DNA of 64,000 nucleotides from Streptomyces olindensis (GTDB lineage Bacteria; Actinomycetota; Actinomycetes; Streptomycetales; Streptomycetaceae): contig JJOH01000098.1 in assembly GCA_000696115.1 (NCBI GenBank), positions 186,001-250,000 of the forward strand, in the 5' to 3' direction. Positions 25,516 to 33,221 of the stretch are shown in pieces. Positions within the stretch are counted from its first letter, which is position 1. Each line of letters begins with the position of its first letter. The notes under the pieces are model-generated. The model saw only the letters and a list, made by a program, of their open reading frames with translations, had not been told where the DNA came from and ran no database searches. The position numbers and the translations under genes were made by a program.

Positions 25516-26562
25516 TCACTTGAAGCCGGTGGGCATGTACTGGTCGACGTTGGTCTTGTCGACGACGGCCGAGTAGAGCGTGATGGACGCGGGGATCTCG
25601 AACTCGGCCATGCCGCCGATGCCCTTGCCCTGGCCGAGGGCGCGGGCCAGGTCGATCGCGGAGGCGGCCATGGTCGGCGGGTACAGCACCGTCGCCTTGA
25701 GGACGCCGTCGTCCTGCTTGATGGCCTGGAAGGCGGAGAGCGCTCCCGCGCCGCCGACCATCAGGAAGTCGTCACGTCCGGCCTGCTCGATGGCGCGCAG
25801 CGCGCCCACGCCCTGGTCGTCGTCGTGGTTCCACAGCGCGTCGAACCTCGACTGCGCCTGGAGCAGCTGGGCCATCTTGGCCTGCCCGGACTCCACGGTG
25901 AACTCGGCGGCCTGGCGGGCGACCTTCCTGATGTTGGGGTAGTTCTTCAGGGCGTCGTCGAAGCCCTGGGTGCGCTGCTTGGTGAGCTCCAGGTTGTCGA
26001 GGCCCGCGAGTTCGATGACGCGGGCGTTCGCCTTCCCCTTGAGCTTCTCGCCGATGTAGTGGCCGGCGTTGAGGCCCATGCCGTAGTTGTCGCCGCCGAT
26101 CCAGCAGCGGTAGGCCTGCGGGGTGTTGAAGATCCGGTCGAGGTTGACGACCGGGATGCCGGCGCGCATCGCCTTGAGTCCGACCTGGGTGAGGGCCTTG
26201 CCGTCGGCGGGGAGCACCACCAGGACGTCGACCTTCTTGTTGATGAGGGTCTCGATCTGGCCGATCTGCTGGGCGGTGTCGTTGGAGCCCTCGGTGATCT
26301 CCAGGGTGACGTCGGAGTACTTCTCGGCGCGGCTCTTGGCGTTGTCGTTGATGGCGTTGAGCCAGCCGTGGTCGGCCTGCGGTCCGGCGAAGCCGATGGT
26401 GACCTGCTTGCCGGGCTTGTCGTCGGCGGCCGGCTGGTTGTTGCCGGCCGGCTCGTCCTTGGAGTCGGACGGCTCGTTGCTGGTGCACCCCGTGAGGAGG
26501 GCACCGGCGGAGACGGCGGCGGCCCCGAAGAGCAGTCCTCTGCGGCTCGTGATCTCTGGCAT
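25516..26562 (-). CDS. Ribose-type ABC transporter substrate-binding lipoprotein
   Basis: This is a 348-aa periplasmic-binding-protein-like lipoprotein. The N-terminus carries a twin-arginine-like signal (TSRRGLLFGAAAVSAGALLTGC) ending in a lipobox, so it should be lipid-anchored on the outer face of the membrane. The mature part is a type-1 sugar-binding fold: VTIGFAGPQADHGWLNAIND, then DVLVVLPADGKALTQVG and IPVVNLDRIFN. The ATG at 26562 follows AAAGGG; the longer frame to 26868 overlaps the permease gene and is not used. It is 17 bp after the permease. Ligand likely a pentose, hexose or cyclitol. Confidence 0.88.
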   Translation of the reverse strand: MPEITSRRGLLFGAAAVSAGALLTGCTSNEPSDSKDEPAGNNQPAADDKPGKQVTIGFAGPQADHGWLNAINDNAKSRAEKYSDVTLEITEGSNDTAQQIGQIETLINKKVDVLVVLPADGKALTQVGLKAMRAGIPVVNLDRIFNTPQAYRCWIGGDNYGMGLNAGHYIGEKLKGKANARVIELAGLDNLELTKQRTQGFDDALKNYPNIRKVARQAAEFTVESGQAKMAQLLQAQSRFDALWNHDDDQGVGALRAIEQAGRDDFLMVGGAGALSAFQAIKQDDGVLKATVLYPPTMAASAIDLARALGQGKGIGGMAEFEIPASITLYSAVVDKTNVDQYMPTGFK

Positions 26563-26579
26563 GGCGGTGAACCCTTTCC

Positions 26580-27599
26580 TCAGGTCGTGCTCGCGGTACG
26601 GCGTTGGACCAGCACGGCGGCGACGATGATCGCGCCCTTGGCGATCTGCTGGACGTCGCTCTGCAGGTTGTTCAGGGCGAAGATGTTGGTGATCGTGGTG
26701 AAGATCAGGACGCCGAGGACGGAGCCGGTGATGGTGCCGCGGCCGCCGGTGAGGAGGGTGCCGCCGATGATGGCGGCGGCGATGGCGTCGAGTTCGTAGA
26801 GGTTGCCGTTGGTGTTCTGGCCGGAGCCGGACAGGACGATCAGCAGGAACGCGGCGATGCCGCAGCACAGCCCGGACAGCAGGTAGAGGTAGAGCCGCTG
26901 GCGGCGGACGTCGATGCCGGCGAGCCGCGCGGCCTCCGGGTTGCCGCCGACGGCGACCGTGCGGCGGCCGAAGGTGGTGCGGTTGAGCACCAGCCAGCCG
27001 ATGACCGTGACGACGGCGAACACCATGACCAGCGGCGGGATGCCGAGGACGTAGGCGTCGCGTTCACCCAGGTCCAGTACCGAGGGCACGGTGACGATCT
27101 GCGTCTTGCCGTCGGTGATCTGCAGGGCGAGTCCGCGGGCCGAGGCCAGCATGGCGAGGGTGGCGATGAACGGCACCATCGCCCCGTAGGCGATGAGCAC
27201 CCCGTTGACCAGTCCGCAGCCGACTCCGACGACGACCGCCGTGAAGAGGATCCCGGCGAAGCCGTACTCCTGGGTGGCGACGGTGGTGGCCCACACGGAG
27301 GCGAGGGCGACGATCGCGCCGACCGACAGGTCGATGCCGCCGGAGACGATGACGAAGGTCATGCCGACGGTGACGACGCCGATGACGGACGCCTGGGTGA
27401 GGACGAGTTGCAGGTTGCGGGTGTCGAGGAACTCGTCGGGCTTGGTGATGCCGCCGATGAGGATCAGCGCGGCGAGCACGCCGAGCAGGGACAGGGTGCG
27501 GACGTCGGCACGGAACAGCAGGCCGCGCCAGGCCGGAGGCTGCGCCTGGGGCACCTTGTCGGTGCTGCTGTCCCGGGGCGGGGAGACGGGCTGCGTCAT
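26580..27599 (-). CDS. Ribose-type ABC transporter permease (RbsC-like)
   Basis: This is a 339-aa membrane permease of the BPD_transp_2 family with about ten hydrophobic segments. Family signatures include GVVTVGMTFVIVSGGIDLSVGA and GGNPEAARLAGIDVRRQRLY, and near the C-terminus AIIGGTLLTGGRGTITGSVLG. It starts at ATG 27599, overlapping the stop of the ATPase gene by four bases. It forms the channel of the sugar importer with the lipoprotein downstream and the double ATPase upstream. Confidence 0.9.
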   Translation of the reverse strand: MTQPVSPPRDSSTDKVPQAQPPAWRGLLFRADVRTLSLLGVLAALILIGGITKPDEFLDTRNLQLVLTQASVIGVVTVGMTFVIVSGGIDLSVGAIVALASVWATTVATQEYGFAGILFTAVVVGVGCGLVNGVLIAYGAMVPFIATLAMLASARGLALQITDGKTQIVTVPSVLDLGERDAYVLGIPPLVMVFAVVTVIGWLVLNRTTFGRRTVAVGGNPEAARLAGIDVRRQRLYLYLLSGLCCGIAAFLLIVLSGSGQNTNGNLYELDAIAAAIIGGTLLTGGRGTITGSVLGVLIFTTITNIFALNNLQSDVQQIAKGAIIVAAVLVQRRTASTT

Positions 27600-29113
27600 G
27601 ACGCCGGGCTTCCTTCCATGACCAGGTCGAGTACGCGGTGTTCGTCGAGCTCGCGCGCGGGTGCCGTGTGGACGACCCGGCCCTCGCGCAGCACCAGGAC
27701 GCGGTCGGCGAGGCCGAGTACCTCGGGCACCTCGCTGGAGACCAGCAGCACCGCGAGGCCCTCGTCGGCGAGCCGGCGGATGACGGCGTAGAGCTCTGCG
27801 CGGGCGCCGACGTCGACGCCGCGGGTGGGTTCGTCGAGCAGCAGCACCTTGCAGCCGCGCAGCAGCCAGCGGGCCAGGACGGCCTTCTGCTGGTTGCCGC
27901 CGGAGAGGGTGCGCACGGGCACCGACGGGTTGTCGGGCCGGAGCGACAGCTCGCGGGTGGCGGCCCGGGCGGCGCCGAGTTCGGCGCCCCGGTCGATCCA
28001 GCCGCCGCGCGAGAAGCGGGACATGGAGGAGACCGACACGTTGCGGGTGACGGACTCCAGCATCAGCAGGGCCTGCGCCTTGCGTTCCTCGGGGGCGAGC
28101 CCGAGTCCGGCCCGGACGGCGGCCCGGACGCTGCCCGGCTTCAACGGCCGTCCGTCGACCAGCACCTGACCGGTCGTCGGTTTGCGGGCGCCGTAGACGG
28201 TCTCCAGGATCTCGGAGCGGCCCGAGCCGACGAGCCCGGCGAGGCCGACGATCTCGCCCGGCCGCACGTCGAGGTCGAGCGTCTCGAACTCGCCCTGCCG
28301 GGACAGCCCCTGGACCTTCAGCACGGGCTCCGCGGCCGGCGGGGAGTCGGGCCGGTCCGGGAAGACGTACTCGACGTTGCGGCCGGTCATCAGGGCGACG
28401 ACCTCGCGGGTCGGGGTCGACTTCGCGGGGAGCCCGTTCGCCACGGCCCGGCCGTCCTTCAGGACGGTGACCCGGTCGCCGATGCGGCGGATCTCCTCCA
28501 GGCGGTGGGAGATGTAGACGACGGCGACTCCGGCGGCGGTGAGGTCGCCGACGATGCGGAAGAGGTTGTCGACCTCGTCCGGGTCGAGGGCCGCGGACGG
28601 CTCGTCCATCACGATGAGCCGCACGTCGTGGGAGAGCGCCCGGGCCATCGACACGATCTGCTGCTGCGCGGCGGAGAGTTCCCCGACCAACCGGCCGGGG
28701 TCGATCTCCGCGTGGCCGAGTCGTTTGAGCAGAGCGGCCGTCGACTCCTTCGCCGCCTTGCCGCGGACGACGAAGCCGGCGGCGGTCGGCTCGTGTCCGA
28801 GGTGGACGTTCTCGGCGACCGACAGGTGCTCCACCAGGTCGAGTTCCTGGTAGATGGTGGCGATGCCGAGGCGCATGGCGGCGATCGGCGAGCGCAGGGT
28901 GACGTCCTCGCCGCGCCAGCGGATGGTGCCGGTGTCGGGCTGGTGGGCGCCGGCCAGGACCTTGATGAGGGTCGACTTGCCGGCGCCGTTCTGGCCGAGC
29001 AGGCAGTGCACCTCGCCGGCCAGGACGTCGAGGTCGACGCCGTCGAGGGCCCGGACTCCGGGGAAGGACTTGGTGGTGCCGGACATGCTGAGCAGCGGTG
29101 GTTCTGGTGCCAT
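27596..29113 (-). CDS. Ribose-type ABC transporter double ATPase (RbsA-like)
   Basis: This is a 505-aa tandem ABC ATPase. The first half has Walker A GQNGAGKSTLIKVL, ABC signature region LSAAQQQIVSMARAL and Walker B LIVMDEPSAALD. The second half has the degenerate Walker A-like GLVGSGRSEILETV, LSGGNQQKAVLARWL and VLLLDEPTRGVDVGA. This asymmetry is normal for RbsA/XylG-type proteins. It precedes the permease with an ATGA overlap. The 91-bp spacer to the ROK gene holds four GGGCA tandem units and a perfect palindrome CTCGGTACCGAG (29165-29176), but no obvious terminator. Confidence 0.92.
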   Translation of the reverse strand: MAPEPPLLSMSGTTKSFPGVRALDGVDLDVLAGEVHCLLGQNGAGKSTLIKVLAGAHQPDTGTIRWRGEDVTLRSPIAAMRLGIATIYQELDLVEHLSVAENVHLGHEPTAAGFVVRGKAAKESTAALLKRLGHAEIDPGRLVGELSAAQQQIVSMARALSHDVRLIVMDEPSAALDPDEVDNLFRIVGDLTAAGVAVVYISHRLEEIRRIGDRVTVLKDGRAVANGLPAKSTPTREVVALMTGRNVEYVFPDRPDSPPAAEPVLKVQGLSRQGEFETLDLDVRPGEIVGLAGLVGSGRSEILETVYGARKPTTGQVLVDGRPLKPGSVRAAVRAGLGLAPEERKAQALLMLESVTRNVSVSSMSRFSRGGWIDRGAELGAARAATRELSLRPDNPSVPVRTLSGGNQQKAVLARWLLRGCKVLLLDEPTRGVDVGARAELYAVIRRLADEGLAVLLVSSEVPEVLGLADRVLVLREGRVVHTAPARELDEHRVLDLVMEGSPAS

Positions 29114-29204
29114 GAGGTCCCCTTGGCGGACGTGCGGGCCGGTTCAGGGCAGGGCAGGGCAGGGCTCGGTACCGAGAGCGTGGTGCCGACGTGCTGAGGT
29201 GCGC

Positions 29205-30386
29205 TTACGCGGGAGAGAACAGGTGGTCGCTGATGAGCCGGGCCGCGCCGATGACGCCGGCGGCGGGTCCCAGCTCCCCCAGGACGATGGGGAGGTTGCC
29301 GGTCGCGAGCGGCAGCGACTGGCGGTAGACCTGGGTGCGGATCGCGGCGAGCAGGGTGTGGCCGAGGCCGGTCACTCCGCCGCCGATCACCACCAGGCCG
29401 GGGTTGAAGAAGCTGACCAGACCGGCGATGACCTGGCCCGTGCGGTTGCCGCCCTCGCGGATCAGCTCCAGGGCGGTGGCGTCACCGGCGGCGGCCGCGG
29501 CGGCGACGTCGACGGCCGTCAGGTCGCCGTTGGTCTCCAGCCGTGACGCCAGTTCGGCCGAGAGCCCCTGCTGGGCGGCCTCCAGGGCGTCGCGGGCGAG
29601 GGCCGCCCCGCTGAAGTGGGCCTCCAGGCAACCCCGGTTGCCGCAGGCGCAGGGACGTCCGTCGGGCACGGCCTGGATGTGCCCGATGTCGCCGGCGCTG
29701 CCCGTCGTACCGCGGTAGACCTCACCGCCGACGACGATGCCGCAGCCGATGCCCGTGCCGATCTTGACGCAGAGGAAGTCGGCGACGGTGCGGGCGACGC
29801 CCGCGTGCTGCTCCCCCATCGCCATCAGGTTCACGTCGTTGTCGACCATGACCGGGCAGCCGAGTTCCTGGCTGAGCGCCTCCCGCACGGGGAAGCCGTC
29901 CCAGCCGGGCATGATCGGCGGTGCCACCGGGATGCCCTCGGGGAAGCGGACCGGGCCCGGGACGCCGATGCCGGCGCCGTCGAACCCCTCCGCGAGCCCG
30001 GAGGCCCTCAGCTTCGCGGCCATGGCCAGGACCTGCTCGAAGACCGCGACCGGGCCCTCGCGCACGTCCATGGGGTGGTTGATGTGCCCGAGGGTCTCCA
30101 GCTCGGCGTTGGTGACGGCGACGTCGACCGAGGTCGCGCCGATGTCGACGCCGAGGAAGCGGAGTTCGGGGTTGAGCCGGATGTTGTGGGAGCGGCGGCC
30201 GCCGCGCGAGGCGGCGAGTCCGTCGGCCACGACCAGCCCCGTCTCCAGCAGCCGGTCCACCTCCACGGCGAGCTTGGACCGCGAGAGGTCGACCTGGTCG
30301 CCCAGCTGGGCACGGGAGTTGGGGCCGCCGTCGCGCAGCAGCTTCAGCAGTCGGGCCTGGTGGGCGTTTCCGGGTCGTGCGGTCAT
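29205..30386 (-). CDS. ROK-family transcriptional regulator
   Basis: This is a 393-aa ROK repressor or activator. The N-terminal winged helix spans roughly residues 5-65 (NAHQARLLKLLRDGGPNSRA, LSRSKLAVEVDRLLETGLV). The sugar-kinase-like domain has DIGATSVDVAVTN and GTGIGCGIVVGG, and the ROK zinc motif GHIQAVPDGRPCACGNRGC. ATG 30386 is chosen; GTG 30395 is an in-frame alternative three codons upstream. It heads the minus-strand sugar operon and probably senses the imported sugar. The shared inverted repeats at 30521 and 23138 are its likely binding sites. Confidence 0.9.
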   Translation of the reverse strand: MTARPGNAHQARLLKLLRDGGPNSRAQLGDQVDLSRSKLAVEVDRLLETGLVVADGLAASRGGRRSHNIRLNPELRFLGVDIGATSVDVAVTNAELETLGHINHPMDVREGPVAVFEQVLAMAAKLRASGLAEGFDGAGIGVPGPVRFPEGIPVAPPIMPGWDGFPVREALSQELGCPVMVDNDVNLMAMGEQHAGVARTVADFLCVKIGTGIGCGIVVGGEVYRGTTGSAGDIGHIQAVPDGRPCACGNRGCLEAHFSGAALARDALEAAQQGLSAELASRLETNGDLTAVDVAAAAAAGDATALELIREGGNRTGQVIAGLVSFFNPGLVVIGGGVTGLGHTLLAAIRTQVYRQSLPLATGNLPIVLGELGPAAGVIGAARLISDHLFSPA

Positions 30387-30520
30387 ACGTCTCACGAGCC
30401 CCTCCCCGCCTCGATCGGCCTGTGCGCGCCGGTTTTCCGCCACATCGGTGGCTTGCTTTCGGAGGGAACGTAGCAGCGGCTGCCGAGGGTGGGAAGAAGT
30501 CGCGCAGGAATTGCCCCCTA

Positions 30521-30543
30521 CTTTTTCCACTCACAGGACAAAG
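30521..30543. promoter_or_regulatory. Candidate ROK operator upstream of the ROK gene
   Basis: CTTTTTCC (30521-30528) and GGACAAAG (30536-30543) form a 23-bp inverted repeat with the same spacing as the site at 23138-23160 and the same 12-mer CACAGGACAAAG. It lies 135 bp from the ROK start, consistent with autoregulation. Confidence 0.65.
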
Positions 30544-30559
30544 ACGGGGGGTGTGTCCC

Positions 30560-30574
30560 TTACCTCGCAGGTAA
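30560..30574. promoter_or_regulatory. Perfect 15-bp dyad upstream of the thioesterase gene
   Basis: TTACCT and AGGTAA flank a 3-bp centre (CGC). It lies about 66 bp upstream of the thioesterase start and looks like a dimeric repressor site, for example of TetR type. No matching regulator gene is adjacent. Confidence 0.5.
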
Positions 30575-30640
30575 TCGACCGCGGGCGCGAGCCCGGGCCA
30601 GGCTGGCCCCCGTCCTGGTCGTCCCGTCGGGAGGTCCCGT

Positions 30641-31081
30641 ATGTCCGACACCCCTGCCCTGGAAGCCCTGGTGCGGGCGGTGCCCTTCGCCGGTGAGCTG
30701 GGCATCGCCCTGGAGGAGGCCGTCCCCGCCCGGGTCAGGGCCGCGCTCGCCTGGGCCCCGGAGGTGTGCACGGTGGGTGGCGCTCTGCACGGCGGCGCGC
30801 TGATGGCGCTCGCCGACACGGCCGGCGCGGTGTGCGCGTTCCTCAACCTGCCGCCGGGCGCGAGCACCTCGACGGTCGAGTCGAAGACGAACTTCTTCCG
30901 CGCCGTACGGTCGGGCACGGTGCACGCCGAGGCGCACGCCGTGCACGTGGGCCGCTCCTTCATCGCCGTCCGTACGGACCTGCGCGACGAGAACGGCACC
31001 CTGGTGGGCCAGACCACGCAGACCCAGGCGGTGCTGACGGACACGGGCCGCACCGACGCCGGTGCGGCCCCCGCCGGATGA
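30641..31081 (+). CDS. PaaI/hotdog-fold acyl-CoA thioesterase
   Basis: This is a 146-aa single hotdog-domain thioesterase that would hydrolyse acyl-CoA esters in the cytoplasm. The family core VGGALHGGALMALADTAGAV carries the HGG turn and the acidic residue expected for catalysis, followed by TVESKTNFFRAVRSGTVHAEA. Length is typical of PaaI-like enzymes. GGGAGG precedes ATG 30641. It is convergent with the GntR gene and shares no operon. A housekeeping role in releasing CoA, perhaps from stalled esters, is possible; the substrate is unknown. Confidence 0.87.
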   Translation: MSDTPALEALVRAVPFAGELGIALEEAVPARVRAALAWAPEVCTVGGALHGGALMALADTAGAVCAFLNLPPGASTSTVESKTNFFRAVRSGTVHAEAHAVHVGRSFIAVRTDLRDENGTLVGQTTQTQAVLTDTGRTDAGAAPAG

Positions 31082-31089
31082 GACCCCTG

Positions 31090-31147
31090 CCGGACAGCGC
31101 CTCGCCGGACAGGGCCCCGCCGGATAGAGCCCCGCCGGATAGAGCCC
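31090..31147. repeat. Four 15-bp tandem repeats between convergent genes
   Basis: Units with consensus CCGGAYAGRGCCCCG start at 31090, 31105, 31120 and 31135. The first two are more diverged and the last two identical where complete. They fill the whole gap between the thioesterase stop and the GntR stop, so they may form a transcript 3' structure or simply be slippage. The period of 15 keeps any reading frame open. Confidence 0.85.
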
Positions 31148-31824
31148 TAAGAGCGTGCCCGCGCGTGGTACGAGCGCCGTGTGTGCTCGGTGTGTTCGCG
31201 CATCAGCTGGGTCGCCCGCTGCTCGTCCCGGGCGGCGACGGCCGCGATGAGTTCACGGTGTTCGATCCAGGACTGGTGGCCGCGCTGGCGGGCCACCGGC
31301 GTGTAGTACCAGCGCACGCGCCGGTCGACCTGGGCGGCCAGTTCGGCGAGGACGGCGTTGCCGGCGAGTTCCATGATCTTGGCGTGGAAGCGGGCGTTCA
31401 TGGCGACGGCCCCGTCCACGTCGTCGGCCTCGACGGCCTTCTCGCCCTCCGCGCACAGGGCCTCCAGGGCGGAGATGCCCGCGCTGTTCGCGCCCGCCGC
31501 CGCGAGCCGGGCCGCCTCGGCCTCCAGCAGCGTACGGACCGTGAGGAGCTGGTCGGCCTCCTCTTCCGTCGGCTCGTGCACGAACGCGCCCTGGGCGGGC
31601 CGTAGATCGACCCACCCCTCGGTGTTGAGCCGCTGCAACGCCTCGCGCACCGGCTGCCGGGAGACCCCGAGGTGTCCGGCCAGCTCGCTCTCGACGAGGT
31701 GCTGTCCGGGCTGCAGCGCACGGGTGGTGATGAGTTCGAGCAGCGCCTCGTACACGCGGTCGCGCAGCGGTCCCGGGCGTTCCAGCTTGGGTACCGCCCC
31801 CTGGGGCAGGCCTGTCGACAGCAT
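31147..31824 (-). CDS. GntR-family (FadR/FCD subfamily) transcriptional regulator
   Basis: This is a 225-aa regulator. The winged helix (about 20-85) includes PLRDRVYEALLELITTRAL and SELAGHLGVSRQPVREALQRL. The all-helical FCD ligand domain (about 90-220) has histidines suited to bind a metal in NARFHAKIMEL, WIEHRELIAA and REHTEHTRRS, as in FCD proteins that sense small carboxylates. ATG 31824 is preceded by GAGGAGG; an upstream start at 31854 is possible. A word shared between its own upstream region and two oxalate/formate promoters makes it the likely regulator of that regulon, with oxalate, oxalyl-CoA or formate as candidate effector. Confidence 0.88.
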   Translation of the reverse strand: MLSTGLPQGAVPKLERPGPLRDRVYEALLELITTRALQPGQHLVESELAGHLGVSRQPVREALQRLNTEGWVDLRPAQGAFVHEPTEEEADQLLTVRTLLEAEAARLAAAGANSAGISALEALCAEGEKAVEADDVDGAVAMNARFHAKIMELAGNAVLAELAAQVDRRVRWYYTPVARQRGHQSWIEHRELIAAVAARDEQRATQLMREHTEHTRRSYHARARS

Positions 31825-31895
31825 CGCGGTCCCCTCCTCGGCAGGGCCGTGCACAGCGCGGCGGAAGCCGGTGTCGCCGCAGAGTCAGTATTGAT

Positions 31896-31915
31896 TGTCT
31901 TTCGTCTACAGTCTA
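31896..31915. promoter_or_regulatory. Candidate GntR autoregulatory site
   Basis: The word TTCGTCTAC at 31901-31909, extended to TCGTCTACAG (31902-31911), lies 72-87 bp upstream of the GntR start. It differs by one base from TTCGTCGAC at 3623 and 34662. The whole spacer 31825-31979 holds nothing else recognisable. Confidence 0.55.
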
Positions 31916-31979
31916 CGGCGCACAGGAGCCAGGGCTTCGGGGAGTTGACCGCGTCACACCGGGGGCGGAACCTGCCCGT

Positions 31980-32918
31980 TCAGGGGCAGCGGACGACCTG
32001 ACCGGCGTAGGAGAGGTTGCCGCCGAAGCCGAACAGCAGGACCGGGTCGCCGGTGGTGACCGCGCCCCGCTCCACCAGCTTGGACAGGGCCAGCGGGATG
32101 CTCGCGGCCGAGGTGTTGCCGGACTCGGTGACGTCCCGCGCGACGACGGCGTTCACGGCGCCGATCTTCTCGGCGAGGGGTTCGATGATGCGCAGGTTCG
32201 CCTGGTGCAGCACGACCCCGGCCAGGTCCGCGGGCTCCAGTCCGGCCCGCTCGCACGCCCGGCGCGCGATGGGCGGCAGCTGGGTGGTCGCCCAGCGGTA
32301 GACGCTCTGCCCCTCCTGGGCGAAGCGCGGCGGCGTGCCCTCGATCCGCACGGCGTTGCCCATCTCGGGCACGGACCCCCACAGCACCGGTCCGATGGCC
32401 GGCTCGTCGGCGGCCTCGACCACGGCGGCCCCGGCCCCGTCCCCGACGAGCACGCACGTGGTGCGGTCGCTCCAGTCGGTCACCTCGGACATCTTGTCGG
32501 CGCCGATGACCAGCGCCCGGCTCGCGCCCCCCGCGCGGACGGCGTGGTCGGCCGTGGCCAGGGCGTGGGTGAAGCCGGCGCACACCACGTTGAGGTCCAT
32601 GGTGGCGGCCTGCGGGATGCCGAGGCGGGCCGCGACCCGGGCGGCCGTGTTGGGCGAGCGGTCGACGGCGGTGGAGGTGGCGACCAGCACCAGGTCGATG
32701 TCGGCCGGTGCGAGTCCGGCCGCCGCGAGAGCCTTGGCGGCGGCGTACGCGGCCAGTTCGTCGACCGGTTCGTCGGGGCCCGCGATGTGGCGGGTGCGGA
32801 TCCCCACCCGGCTCCTGATCCACTCGTCACTGGTGTCCACCAGGCCCGCCAGGTCCTCGTTGGTGAGCACCTTGGCGGGCTGGTAGTGGCCGACGGCGGC
32901 GATGCGCGAGCCGTTCAT
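31980..32918 (-). CDS. FabH-like beta-ketoacyl-ACP synthase III
   Basis: This is a 312-aa thiolase-fold synthase. The triad is complete: Cys113 in MDLNVVCAGFTHAL, His in VVLHQANLRI and Asn in ESGNTSAASIPL. It should condense an acyl-CoA starter with malonyl-ACP in the cytoplasm. It is not next to fabD, acpP or fabF, so it is a stand-alone extra KASIII, between the GntR gene and the OFA transporter on the same strand as both. A second FabH paralog for specialised acyl starters is the simplest reading; whether it uses a short CoA ester tied to oxalate or formate metabolism is speculation. Confidence 0.87.
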   Translation of the reverse strand: MNGSRIAAVGHYQPAKVLTNEDLAGLVDTSDEWIRSRVGIRTRHIAGPDEPVDELAAYAAAKALAAAGLAPADIDLVLVATSTAVDRSPNTAARVAARLGIPQAATMDLNVVCAGFTHALATADHAVRAGGASRALVIGADKMSEVTDWSDRTTCVLVGDGAGAAVVEAADEPAIGPVLWGSVPEMGNAVRIEGTPPRFAQEGQSVYRWATTQLPPIARRACERAGLEPADLAGVVLHQANLRIIEPLAEKIGAVNAVVARDVTESGNTSAASIPLALSKLVERGAVTTGDPVLLFGFGGNLSYAGQVVRCP

Positions 32919-32994
32919 GTGGGCGGGTCCCCCTCGTTGCCTTGGGTAGCGGATCCACCAGTCTGATCAGTGACTCGCGGGTACGACGGCAGCC

Positions 32995-33030
32995 AAGGTG
33001 ACAGGAAACGGACGCCCGTGTTGTCACCTT
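32995..33030. promoter_or_regulatory. Perfect 9-bp dyad upstream of the FabH-like gene
   Basis: AAGGTGACA (32995-33003) and TGTCACCTT (33022-33030) are exact inverted copies 18 bp apart, in the 162-bp gap between the small OFA partner and the FabH-like gene. It could be an operator, a spaced regulator site or a weak terminator. Confidence 0.45.
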
Positions 33031-33080
33031 CCGTCAGCGCCCCCGGCACGCGGCGGGCCCTCGGGCACCCGGCCGGGCAC

Positions 33081-33221
33081 CTAGCCGGTGAACAGCTGCG
33101 TCGCCTTCCGGACCAGTTCGTACAGCCCGTAGGCGAGCGGTACGCCCACCCATGTCCAGGCGAAGGCGATGAGCCACCGCCGGTCCGGGCTAGGCGGACT
33201 CTGACTGCTGGGGCTGGACAT
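33081..33221 (-). CDS. 46-aa single-span membrane protein, probable small partner of the OFA transporter
   Basis: This small gene reads MSSPSSQSPPSPDRRW, then a hydrophobic stretch LIAFAWTWVGVPLAYGLY, then ELVRKATQLFTG and a TAG stop at 33083-33081. It begins inside the end of the OFA transporter gene (ATG 33221, 32-bp overlap in another frame). GAGGCCCCG precedes it, a modest ribosome site. The Trp-rich helix with a short basic-amphipathic tail resembles the small subunits now annotated beside some OFA-type MFS proteins, as I recall. It likely binds or stabilises the transporter in the membrane. The coding status is supported by the overlap, the clear helix and the conserved-looking tail. 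Confidence 0.8.
   Translation of the reverse strand: MSSPSSQSPPSPDRRWLIAFAWTWVGVPLAYGLYELVRKATQLFTG

Noticed and set aside
31090..31147. Possible CRISPR array
   Set aside because: Units are 15 bp and contiguous with no spacers; no cas genes are nearby. It is a plain tandem repeat.
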